From a virus: DNA of 33,929 nt. The notes under the pieces are model-generated. The model did no database searches and had not been told where the DNA came from. It worked only from the letters and a program-made list of their open reading frames with translations. Position numbers and translations under genes: made by a program. How positions within the stretch are numbered: the stretch's first letter is position 1; the number at the start of each line of letters is the position of its first letter. Below are positions 27,673-33,807 of the stretch, piece by piece. The stretch lies in IMG/VR virus record IMGVR_UViG_3300005581_000065, positions 1 through 33,929 of that record; one strand, written 5' to 3'.

Positions 27673-28584
27673 TTAAATAATGTCACATTCAATGCCAACG
27701 GTAAGATCCTGTGCTTGAACCCACTGACCATTAACAGCAAATGGGTGAGTATCAGAGCAAACAACCTTATGTCCATCTTCAAATTCCAATTCGTAACAAT
27801 CTGGCTCTCCTTCCAACAGAGTATCCGGATCCCAAGTATGAGTGACATCTCGCACACCATCACGAGTAATCACAAGATCACCAACCACAATTTCATTAAT
27901 TGGTTTATTGGTACCATCGGCAAAACGAACTAGTGTTCCTTCTTCAAAGCAGCCACCAGACACCACTGCTTTGCTAAACATTTCTTGAGTCTGATAGGTA
28001 TGGTTAATTGCAAGAAGTGGAATGTTTTTCATTGTCAGGTATGGAGTTACCATACGAAACAATCCTTTGAGTGCTTTGGCGCGAGTCATATCGGCCACGC
28101 TCTTTTCATTCATTGCATCTTCCAATTCCTTCTTAGAAGCAAGGTTACCAACGCTGTCAATAACAATAATTACCTTGTCCTTACGCTCCATCTGCTCAAG
28201 CTGATTGACAATATCAAATTTGAGTTCTTCAATGTTTTTAATTGGAATATGCAGCACTCGTTTAGTGTCAATACCAAAGCTTTCAAAATATTGCTGAGGC
28301 GAACCAAATTCGCTATCATAAAACATAAGGCAAGCGTCTGGATGTTTTTTGAGGTATGCACCTGCCATAAGCAGCGCAAAGCTCGTCTTAAAGTGCTTTG
28401 ATGGACCAGCAAGTACTGTAAGACCACTTGTTAATCCGCCGTCAATACTGCCACTTAGTGCGACATTAACCATTGGTACGCTTGTACTGGTAATATCTTT
28501 TTCAGCATAAAAGTCGCTATCAGCGAGGACGTCGGCTTCTTTAATTCGGCAATTCTTTTTTAGTTTTTCAAGTACAGATGACAT
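27673..28584 (-). CDS. uvsX: UvsX recombinase, N-terminal half with N-intein
   Basis: Residues 1-211 are UvsX: the phage-type Walker A GPSKHFKTSFA (60-70), Walker B VIIVIDSVGNLAS (138-150), and the L2-side KAVVSGG end. From Cys212 the sequence becomes an N-intein, CFEEGTLVRFADGTNKPINE through SDTHPFAVNGQWVQAQDL, which stops at IECDII. This half cannot act alone because it lacks the C-terminal DNA-binding part; it must splice in trans with the protein from 26253-26783. A sigma70-like promoter lies 20-50 nt upstream. Confidence 0.95.
   Translation of the reverse strand: MSSVLEKLKKNCRIKEADVLADSDFYAEKDITSTSVPMVNVALSGSIDGGLTSGLTVLAGPSKHFKTSFALLMAGAYLKKHPDACLMFYDSEFGSPQQYFESFGIDTKRVLHIPIKNIEELKFDIVNQLEQMERKDKVIIVIDSVGNLASKKELEDAMNEKSVADMTRAKALKGLFRMVTPYLTMKNIPLLAINHTYQTQEMFSKAVVSGGCFEEGTLVRFADGTNKPINEIVVGDLVITRDGVRDVTHTWDPDTLLEGEPDCYELEFEDGHKVVCSDTHPFAVNGQWVQAQDLTVGIECDII
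27676..27951 (-). other. N-terminal fragment of split intein (92 residues)
   Basis: It begins with Cys1 in block A (CFEEGTLV) and has a block B with the conserved T-H pair in SDTHPFAV. The fragment ends in a stop codon instead of continuing into an endonuclease domain. Confidence 0.9.
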
Positions 28585-28603
28585 AGTTTGTTTTCTTTTG
28601 TAT

Positions 28604-28632
28604 ATTATATATTGTTCGTGCTAAAAAGTAAA
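28604..28632 (-). promoter_or_regulatory. sigma70-like promoter for uvsX
   Basis: Minus strand TTTACT (28,632-28,627), 17-bp spacer, perfect TATAAT (28,609-28,604). It fills the gap after the glycosyltransferase stop at 28,640. The -35 box is less good than in the TGTACA group. Confidence 0.65.
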
Positions 28633-28639
28633 TAAGAAA

Positions 28640-29668
28640 TTACGCATTTAGCACAGCATTTAGTTCTTGACGCGCAACATCCTTATCAAGGGGGTGATTA
28701 CGATAAATCGCTTCTCGTTGTGCCTGTGCAATTTCTGTTAGTTGGGAGTCGCTGAGGTGTGCGATATCAACTGCACGAATGTTTGCAAGTGACTCGTCAC
28801 GATAATACAACATCATTTCTTTAGGCTCACCAATGAGAATAGACTCAACGTCTGCAATTTGTAGTGGGCGAGCTCTCCACCAGCCAGAACCAGCATGGAA
28901 ATAGCCCGGCATAAGAATCCCCCATTGAGATGCATAGACATTCATCATTTCGCCCTCAACGACCCGATCTTGACCGTCTTTACGGGAGCCATATTGCTTG
29001 AGTGACCAATCAGTAGATTCAACCCCTTGTTTTGCAAGCCACTTTTTAGTTTTGTCCTGCATAAGTCCAGCAAAATTAAATACGCGCTGTTTCGGATCTG
29101 GGAAAAGTGTGAGTGCTGGTTGACGATTAAGGTGATATGGATTTGGGTTATATCCAAACAACAACTCCTTTGGCCAATCTAGTAGCAGACTCAAGTCTCC
29201 TCCTGAAAAGGCTGGCATACACATTCTGTTTGTCTTACTCTTTATTTTTTGAATCGATCCAATAAAGGTGTCAGCATACGACTCAATGTTTTCTGGAATA
29301 TGTGTATGACTGTCTACTACAAATTTTCTAAACAATTTGGTTGGGTCATCAAGTGCAGAGAGACCAGCAAAAATACTATCAGTTTGCCAGTCGTCAAATG
29401 CAAAGATGCAGTTTGGCTTTTGCGAAATTGCCCATAGCGCATTGTATACATAACCGGCAAATCCAGCCGGGTTGTGTAGAAACACAAACACTTCATCATA
29501 TTCATCTAAGCTTTCACCAATAACAGTCGGGCGCATATCAACGACGTGACCCATGTCTCGAAGTATTCTTGGCAAACTATATTGGCACATTGCAACCTGC
29601 AGTTGTTGCTGCAAGTAAAAGTCATAGGTGCACTGCGCCTTATTACATCCGGTAATTAAGATTCTCAT
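28640..29668 (-). CDS. GT-B-type glycosyltransferase, probably DNA hydroxymethylcytosine glycosylation
   Basis: A 342-residue protein with a Rossmann-like opening (MRILITGCNKAQ), a central linker, and a C-terminal domain ending in AGSGWWRARPLQIADVESIL followed by IGEP. The latter resembles the donor-binding part of T4 beta-glucosyltransferase (LRVWETMASDAVMLID). The context supports a role in DNA modification: gp42 and an Nmad1-like gene are two and four genes away. The sugar and linkage cannot be inferred. The frame opens at a TTG (29,680), but ATG at 29,668 follows the upstream stop directly. Confidence 0.75.
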   Translation of the reverse strand: MRILITGCNKAQCTYDFYLQQQLQVAMCQYSLPRILRDMGHVVDMRPTVIGESLDEYDEVFVFLHNPAGFAGYVYNALWAISQKPNCIFAFDDWQTDSIFAGLSALDDPTKLFRKFVVDSHTHIPENIESYADTFIGSIQKIKSKTNRMCMPAFSGGDLSLLLDWPKELLFGYNPNPYHLNRQPALTLFPDPKQRVFNFAGLMQDKTKKWLAKQGVESTDWSLKQYGSRKDGQDRVVEGEMMNVYASQWGILMPGYFHAGSGWWRARPLQIADVESILIGEPKEMMLYYRDESLANIRAVDIAHLSDSQLTEIAQAQREAIYRNHPLDKDVARQELNAVLNA

Positions 29669-29669
29669 A

Positions 29670-30011
29670 TTATGATTCAAAACGTTTACGATTCAAAAAG
29701 TCGCGGGTGCTATCTTGACCTTCAATTCCTTCGCGACACCATGCAACAAGAAAGCTGCCATAATTGATCAAATCTTTTCCGCTGTCTTCAATACTCTCAA
29801 AGTTTGGGACATAGTTTGGATCATTTTCCATAGCTTCAAGCACACTTTGCATACGAAGTACCTTTGCGTGTATAACATCAAGTATACTTGCTGCGCCGCG
29901 AGGATAATAGTCCGCTTGACGAATCCTACTATGAGGATTCTGATAATCATTCGATTTTTTGAGTTGCAACTCTGCGCACTCTTCAAGAACTGTGATAGAT
30001 ACTTTTTTCAT
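29670..30011 (-). CDS. Nmad1/DUF1599-like nucleotide-modification-associated protein
   Basis: A 113-residue all-helical protein. LQLKKSNDYQNPHSRIRQAD and ESIEDSGKDLINYGSFLVAW match the pattern of the DUF1599 (Nmad1) family from memory, with KKxxDYxN and EDxxxDLxNY as the conserved acidic positions; these can hold metal as in all-alpha NTP pyrophosphatases. A possible job is cleansing the pool of unwanted dNTPs so that only modified nucleotides enter DNA. It lies between the glycosyltransferase and a small basic gene. Confidence 0.72.
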   Translation of the reverse strand: MKKVSITVLEECAELQLKKSNDYQNPHSRIRQADYYPRGAASILDVIHAKVLRMQSVLEAMENDPNYVPNFESIEDSGKDLINYGSFLVAWCREGIEGQDSTRDFLNRKRFES

Positions 30012-30014
30012 ATA

Positions 30015-30140
30015 TTAACCTTGGCCGCGGGAAAGCTTTTTGTAATTTTTGCTTTGTTTCAAATGCGAAGTTTTGCTTTTTGCATGAATTCCCTTACGCT
30101 TAATTTTCTTTGGTTTTACCTTGGGGTTGTTGTTTTTCAT
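30015..30140 (-). CDS. very small basic protein, 41 residues
   Basis: Reads MKNNNPKVKPKKIKRKGIHA followed by KSKTSHLKQSKNYKKLSRGQG. About one third of residues are Lys or Arg, so nucleic-acid or ribosome binding is likely. Its stop lies 3 nt before the next gene's ATG. A sigma70-like promoter lies directly upstream (30,147-30,174), giving it a short leader. I recall similar small basic ORFs in T4-like phages but no name. Confidence 0.75.
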   Translation of the reverse strand: MKNNNPKVKPKKIKRKGIHAKSKTSHLKQSKNYKKLSRGQG

Positions 30141-30146
30141 ATGTTT

Positions 30147-30174
30147 ATTATATATCGAATATAGTTTTTGTAAA
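30147..30174 (-). promoter_or_regulatory. sigma70-like promoter for the small basic gene and modification genes
   Basis: Minus strand TTTACA (30,174-30,169), 16-bp spacer, perfect TATAAT (30,152-30,147). It lies just after the GIY-YIG endonuclease stop. Confidence 0.72.
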
Positions 30175-30178
30175 TGTT

Positions 30179-30808
30179 TTATTTTTTATTTTTGCAATTA
30201 TCAAAATGATATCTTGTCATATTTGGACCCTTACCAATTTTATTGCAATGTGGACATTCGACACTATTCCAATTTTTTTTCTTTCCTCTATGTATATTAG
30301 ATAATTTTGTTTTTATTTCTTTAGCAAATTCTTCTCCATGAATTTCTTCATATGTTTTATTAAGATTGTTATTAGAATATTTTTTTAAGCCATGAGTATG
30401 ATCATTTTTCCCAAACATCGGATTATTTTCTCCACTCATTTTTTCAGAATGATCTGGTCTACTTTTTCCTCTAAATCCTTTACCACATTTATATTTTTGT
30501 TCTTCGGATAATTTTTTACCCCACATTCCATTTTTATCTCCGGAAAATGATCCTCCCATTGCTTCATTTTTCATATTATATGACATTGGATCATTTGCCG
30601 CATCATATTCTTTTAATATCATTTCTTCAACAATTCTATAATCTTCTCCAGTATATAGAATTTCTTTTATAAAGGAATCTAATCCATATTTAATTTTAGC
30701 TTTAGCGAATAGTAAACCGCTTCCAGAATAATATGGTTTATTTCCATTATGACTTCCTATGTACCATTTTCCCGTATGTTTATTTGTGTATTTGTAAACG
30801 TATCCCAT
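30179..30808 (-). CDS. GIY-YIG homing endonuclease (Seg-like)
   Basis: A 209-residue free-standing homing enzyme. GYVY (2-5) and WYIG (15-18) form the GIY-YIG core. NUMOD3 motifs follow (GKKLSEEQKYKCGKGFRG, DHSEKMSGENNPMFGK), then a C-terminal zinc-knuckle-like CPHC...HFDNC element (about 187-205), almost the same as in the HNH gene within uvsX. Codons are much more AT-rich than neighbours. It is inserted between gp42 and the small basic gene and has its own TATAAATA box 6 nt before its ATG. Confidence 0.93.
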   Translation of the reverse strand: MGYVYKYTNKHTGKWYIGSHNGNKPYYSGSGLLFAKAKIKYGLDSFIKEILYTGEDYRIVEEMILKEYDAANDPMSYNMKNEAMGGSFSGDKNGMWGKKLSEEQKYKCGKGFRGKSRPDHSEKMSGENNPMFGKNDHTHGLKKYSNNNLNKTYEEIHGEEFAKEIKTKLSNIHRGKKKNWNSVECPHCNKIGKGPNMTRYHFDNCKNKK

Positions 30809-30814
30809 GTAAAG

Positions 30815-30822
30815 TATTTATA
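30815..30822 (-). promoter_or_regulatory. T4-late-like box TATAAATA for the GIY-YIG endonuclease
   Basis: Perfect octamer on the minus strand, then CTTTAC and ATG. It lies in the 26-nt gap after the gp42 stop. Confidence 0.66.
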
Positions 30823-30834
30823 CCAAATACTACG

Positions 30835-31572
30835 TCATTGATTATATAATTTATTATAGTCTTCTTTACTAATTGCAAAATCGGTTTTTCCTGATTTTAT
30901 GTAATGATCAATCAAATAAAATTGTCGATCGTACACGTGTAAATTTCCAACTTGCCAAGTAATATTGCCCGCAACAATTTTATCGGCTTTTTTAGTGCCG
31001 CAGTTATAATCATAGACTAGTTTGTTCTGAACATACTTTTGCCATGCATAGTCATTGCGATATCCTGCCCATGCATCATTGCTGCGCATCTGTACAATAA
31101 CTTGCAACTCTCCATCGCGAATAAGATATTGAACCGCATTTGTACAAATAAAGTCGCTCATACCACCCTTGTGCCAATCGTCATGCATAGTAGGACGAGT
31201 ATAGATCATAATCGCACGGCGCGAATTTGGATTGAGGACAAGTTCGTTTAGAGTGTTTTGATACTGATTGTGATTCTTAGAATCGAGGGTAAGATAACCG
31301 TAATTCGAGTTGATAAATCCGGCTGGAGTTGCCACTGATTTCCAAATTGCTGGAACTTTACCTGGAATGTCATTGACGTTCAGCGAACGCGATAGGTACC
31401 AATCCAACTCATGTTGAATATACTCATGATTGAGTTCACCAAAAATGCTTGGCTCATCTGCACAAAAAGAAGCGCCTACTAGTTCTAGAGTAGACACCCC
31501 AGTTTTATCAACTACAAAGGCCTTCGCATTATATTGTTCAACAAAGTAATTTCTGATTTGATTGATTGTCAT
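30835..31572 (-). CDS. 42: dCMP hydroxymethylase (T4 gp42 homologue)
   Basis: Converts dCMP to 5-hydroxymethyl-dCMP with methylene-tetrahydrofolate, so the phage DNA probably carries hydroxymethylcytosine. The 245-residue protein aligns with T4 gp42 along its length: FVVDKTGV, ASFCADEPSIFGELN, INSNYG, RRAIMIYTRP, MSDFICTNAVQYLI (catalytic Cys) and RSNDAWAGYRNDYAWQKYV. The Asp in RNDYAW occupies the place of the thymidylate synthase Asn and gives cytosine preference. The longer frame begins at 31,602 but overlaps the previous gene; ATG at 31,572 (MTINQIRNYF) matches the T4 start and follows the stop at once. Confidence 0.94.
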   Translation of the reverse strand: MTINQIRNYFVEQYNAKAFVVDKTGVSTLELVGASFCADEPSIFGELNHEYIQHELDWYLSRSLNVNDIPGKVPAIWKSVATPAGFINSNYGYLTLDSKNHNQYQNTLNELVLNPNSRRAIMIYTRPTMHDDWHKGGMSDFICTNAVQYLIRDGELQVIVQMRSNDAWAGYRNDYAWQKYVQNKLVYDYNCGTKKADKIVAGNITWQVGNLHVYDRQFYLIDHYIKSGKTDFAISKEDYNKLYNQ

Positions 31573-31573
31573 A

Positions 31574-31933
31574 TTATCCAAAGATGATTTTGCGATGTTC
31601 AATGATTAGTTTAAGGTAGTAATTGTCTTGTGTGTCTAACTCACACTCAAGTTCAGTAGAGTCTGCGTCTTGAAGCAATTCGGCTTCAATAATTTTATTC
31701 ACTTGGAGTTTACGGTCATTAGAGATATAGATATATGCATCTGAAATACAATCTTTAATACTGTGCCCGTTTTCGAATGATGACCAAGAAAGTGTATTAA
31801 AACAATCATCGCATTCCACAAAATTTACAAGTTGGGAAAATAGGGCATGCCGGAGTGGATCACTAATATTGTCGGCCGGCGCGGACGTAAACATAGAATG
31901 TAGACGATTAATAATTGGAATTGCAGTTGTCAT
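31574..31933 (-). CDS. hypothetical protein upstream of gp42, 119 residues
   Basis: Not recognised. Starts MTTAIPIINRLHSMFTSAPA. A CDDC pair (about 41-44) and an acidic C-terminal part (AELLQDADSTELECELDTQD) are notable. Ends KLIIEHRKIIFG. It is the first gene after the terminator at 31,961-31,996 and is coupled to gp42 by a TAATATG junction. A TATAAATC box ends 5 nt before its ATG. A role in nucleotide metabolism is only suggested by location. Confidence 0.72.
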   Translation of the reverse strand: MTTAIPIINRLHSMFTSAPADNISDPLRHALFSQLVNFVECDDCFNTLSWSSFENGHSIKDCISDAYIYISNDRKLQVNKIIEAELLQDADSTELECELDTQDNYYLKLIIEHRKIIFG

Positions 31934-31938
31934 AATAC

Positions 31939-31946
31939 GATTTATA
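31939..31946 (-). promoter_or_regulatory. late-promoter-like box TATAAATC
   Basis: One base off TATAAATA, ending 5 nt before the ATG of gene 31574-31933. A TTTACA also lies upstream, but no -10 box is at the right distance from it. Confidence 0.42.
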
Positions 31947-31960
31947 CTGAGATTTAGATG

Positions 31961-31996
31961 TAAAAAAGCCGAGGCAATATTTTCTATTGCCTCGGC
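31961..31996 (-). terminator. intrinsic terminator after the AT-hook-like early gene
   Basis: A perfect 11-bp stem GCCGAGGCAAT/ATTGCCTCGGC with a 7-nt loop, followed on the minus strand by six T residues. It begins 8 nt after the stop of gene 32004-32471. It is the clearest terminator in the window. Confidence 0.93.
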
Positions 31997-32003
31997 GAAG
32001 TGT

Positions 32004-32471
32004 TTAGGAAACTTTTACCTTACGTTGTTTTGGCGGAGCCTTTCGCTTTGGAGGGGCTTCAACCTCAAAGTCTTCAGCAATTTCTTCGGGGCTCGCAATA
32101 AAGCAGCAACCATCATCGCTACTTTCAGGGGCTTCAACTGCTTCAAAGTCTTCAGCAATTTCATCCTCAACTTCAGGCTCAATTGCCTTTGCGAGCTTTT
32201 TAGCAGTTGCCTTTTTAGCTGCGCCAGGTTTGCGACCGCGTTTGGTCGGGCCTGCCGTAAGAGCCGCTGTGATCACCTCAAGCGGGAGGTTTTGCGGCAA
32301 GTAGCGGCTGTAGCCAATACACTTGGCCTTTCCAAGGAAATTTTGGCCAATTTCGCGGCAAGTCAAGCCATATTCGCGGCCGACCTCATATACTTCTTTA
32401 GCAGTAAACCCAGCAGTGGCATTAGTGCGGGAATGCAAGTCGTCAATCATTTCTTCTACTCGTGTTAGCAT
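32004..32471 (-). CDS. early protein with AT-hook-like motif and acidic tail, 155 residues
   Basis: N-terminal helices (MLTRVEEMIDDLHSRTNATA, then AKEVYEVGREYGLTCREIGQ) may form a small DNA-binding fold. A basic linker follows with KRGRKPG, an AT-hook-like motif, then AAKKATAKKLAK. The C terminus has two copies of EIAEDFE and ends with a basic PPKRKAPPKQRK. The frame extends to 32,549, but the promoter at 32,508-32,536 would start RNA near 32,501, so ATG at 32,471 is the start. It is a monocistronic unit: strong promoter, one gene, strong terminator. A host- or phage-transcription regulator or nucleoid binder is likely. Confidence 0.8.
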   Translation of the reverse strand: MLTRVEEMIDDLHSRTNATAGFTAKEVYEVGREYGLTCREIGQNFLGKAKCIGYSRYLPQNLPLEVITAALTAGPTKRGRKPGAAKKATAKKLAKAIEPEVEDEIAEDFEAVEAPESSDDGCCFIASPEEIAEDFEVEAPPKRKAPPKQRKVKVS

Positions 32472-32507
32472 AATTATATTATTTGTGTTGTTTAGCTGTA
32501 CATAGTC

Positions 32508-32536
32508 ATTATAGCATGAATCTCGGCACTTGTACA
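32508..32536 (-). promoter_or_regulatory. strong early sigma70-like promoter
   Basis: Minus strand TGTACA (32,536-32,531), 17-bp spacer, perfect TATAAT (32,513-32,508). Flanks resemble the 5,530 promoter (CCGAGATTCATGC spacer, GACTATGTA downstream). Phased A-tracts lie directly upstream. Confidence 0.92.
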
Positions 32537-32544
32537 CAACATAA

Positions 32545-32574
32545 TTCACTTTTTTTCACTTTTTTTCACTTTTT
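32545..32574. repeat. three phased A-tract repeats (10-bp period)
   Basis: TTCACTTTTT recurs three times at a 10-bp period; the two central 10-mers (32,551-32,560 and 32,561-32,570) are identical. On the minus strand these are A5-A7 tracts in helical phase immediately upstream of a -35 box, as in curved UP-element regions. Confidence 0.8.
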
Positions 32575-32614
32575 ATGTCTCTGGAACGTAAAAAAGGCAC
32601 ATTTTAAACAAATT

Positions 32615-32628
32615 TTTGCATCTATCGA
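32615..32628. repeat. 14-bp inverted repeat, downstream copy
   Basis: TTTGCATCTATCGA, the exact reverse complement of 33,088-33,101. The two copies flank the 3D-domain gene. Confidence 0.75.
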
Positions 32629-32639
32629 ATGTTTATGGT

Positions 32640-33047
32640 CTACTTCAGAATATAAACATCCATCCAAGTGTGAGTGGATGCTACAAGCTGACGCAACGTT
32701 GCGCGTGAAGGCACAAATACGTCGAATACGTATCCATTACCCCCAGCGGCACTTTTGCGAGTAACTGCCGAACCACGGTCTTGAACGACGAAACTCCCGT
32801 TTCCTAATTTATTTTCTAATTCGGGAATAAAAATTTTAGTCCCGAATGCAAAATCTGGATGCGCTGCTACAGTCACACCAGATTTTGCTTCATTTGTTTT
32901 TGAACACGCAACCTGTCTCCACCATGGAGCTTCAGGATAGTAATATGTAATGCGTGCTCTTATTTTAGTAGCGTTCTGTGGAGCAAGTGCATACATGTCT
33001 CCACAGAATAATAATGATAATAGTATTATATACGTAATTTTATTCAT
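32640..33047 (-). CDS. exported 3D-domain (double-psi beta-barrel) protein, possible peptidoglycan lytic enzyme
   Basis: A 135-residue protein. Residues 1-20 (MNKITYIILLSLLFCGDMYA) form a Sec signal peptide with a likely cut after Ala20. The mature part has a 3D-domain pattern: ARITYYYPEA, then AAHPDFAFGTKIFIP (61-75), VVQDRGSAV (87-95) with an acidic pair, and VFDVFV (107-112). The three Asp positions define the fold seen in MltA lytic transglycosylases and in resuscitation-factor-like proteins. A role in cell-wall opening or lysis in the periplasm is likely. A GGAAA ribosome-binding site precedes the ATG. Confidence 0.82.
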   Translation of the reverse strand: MNKITYIILLSLLFCGDMYALAPQNATKIRARITYYYPEAPWWRQVACSKTNEAKSGVTVAAHPDFAFGTKIFIPELENKLGNGSFVVQDRGSAVTRKSAAGGNGYVFDVFVPSRATLRQLVASTHTWMDVYILK

Positions 33048-33087
33048 TATGTTTGTTTCCTTTCTATCTTTAGTATTTTTTATATCT

Positions 33088-33101
33088 TCGATAGATGCAA
33101 A
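33088..33101. repeat. 14-bp inverted repeat, upstream copy
   Basis: TCGATAGATGCAAA, partner of 32,615-32,628. It lies in the leader of the 3D-domain gene, next to a TATAAT at 33,104-33,109 that lacks a good -35 box. Confidence 0.75.
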
Positions 33102-33120
33102 TTATTATAGGCAAATGCCT

Positions 33121-33807
33121 TTAAGCTTTTCGATGCTCTTTTATTTCTTCAATCGCCAAAATTGTAGAATAGCATTCAGCAAAGTCAACCCAGTGACTCG
33201 CATGAAAGTGTCCGTGATACGATTTTGACGGCTGGCAGAGTTTAATCAATTCACTATGTTCAATACGCTCTTTATAGCATAAATCCCAGAGTGTTGGATC
33301 TTTTTCACACCAACTGCCAATACTCTCTTTATCAAAAGGCCCAATCCAACTTGGTGCAGAATGCGTAATAAGAACGTCACATTTTTCAACCAACTCTGGT
33401 TTTAGTACAAACCCCTCATCACTCCAGTAGCTTAAGCCTTCCTTTCGCCATGCTCGATCAATACTTACTGCACCTCCAACAAACAAAAACTTTTCTCCGT
33501 TGATGGTTTCAGTGTAGTAGTCAGGCAGCAATTTAAAGTGGCTAAGATCAATTTGATATTCTCCACTAAAATAGATTGGGTCATCATGATTGCCACGAAT
33601 CGACATAAACACAATATTTCGCTCACTGAAAAATTCATTCATACGAACGCACCCCTCACGTTCACCATCAGGTGAAAAGTGAAATCCCATACCAAGATCA
33701 CCGACACAAATAAGTGTGCAGTCTTTTAAATCGAGATCGCTTACCTTTTTCATCAGGCGATTAAATGCTCCGTGAATGTCTCCGATAATGTAGATTGGGT
33801 TGTTCAT
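33121..33807 (-). CDS. calcineurin-like metallophosphoesterase
   Basis: A 228-residue two-metal phosphoesterase. All signature blocks are present in order: GDIHG (9-13), GDLG (36-39), GNHD (72-75), THSAP (148-152) and GHFH (199-202). It may act as a serine/threonine or nucleotide phosphatase; the lambda PP type is similar in size. The extra aromatic-rich part (SYWSDEGFVLKPELVEKCDV) is family-specific. The ATG overlaps the stop of the upstream gene by ATGA. Cytoplasmic. Confidence 0.93.
   Translation of the reverse strand: MNNPIYIIGDIHGAFNRLMKKVSDLDLKDCTLICVGDLGMGFHFSPDGEREGCVRMNEFFSERNIVFMSIRGNHDDPIYFSGEYQIDLSHFKLLPDYYTETINGEKFLFVGGAVSIDRAWRKEGLSYWSDEGFVLKPELVEKCDVLITHSAPSWIGPFDKESIGSWCEKDPTLWDLCYKERIEHSELIKLCQPSKSYHGHFHASHWVDFAECYSTILAIEEIKEHRKA

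Noticed and set aside
26253-28584. Group I intron in uvsX as the reason for the interruption
   Set aside because: The extein ends are flanked by intein blocks A, B, F and G in frame, both halves have their own start/stop signals, and the HNH gene alone fills the middle; no intron core is needed or seen.
30835-31572. Thymidylate synthase as the identity of the gp42-like gene
   Set aside because: The CTNAVQYL and RNDYAWQKYV segments match T4 dCMP hydroxymethylase, and the Asp in place of the thymidylate synthase Asn selects cytosine.
32473-32502. Second TGTACA...TATAAT pair just downstream of the 32,508 promoter
   Set aside because: The spacer is 18 bp, and the predicted start would lie past the ATG at 32,471. 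The upstream pair gives a sensible leader and matches the other promoters better.
33104-33132. Promoter for the 3D-domain gene with TATAAT at 33,104-33,109
   Set aside because: No acceptable -35 box at 16-18 bp; the -10 match alone in AT-rich DNA is weak, so I left it as a note on the repeat.
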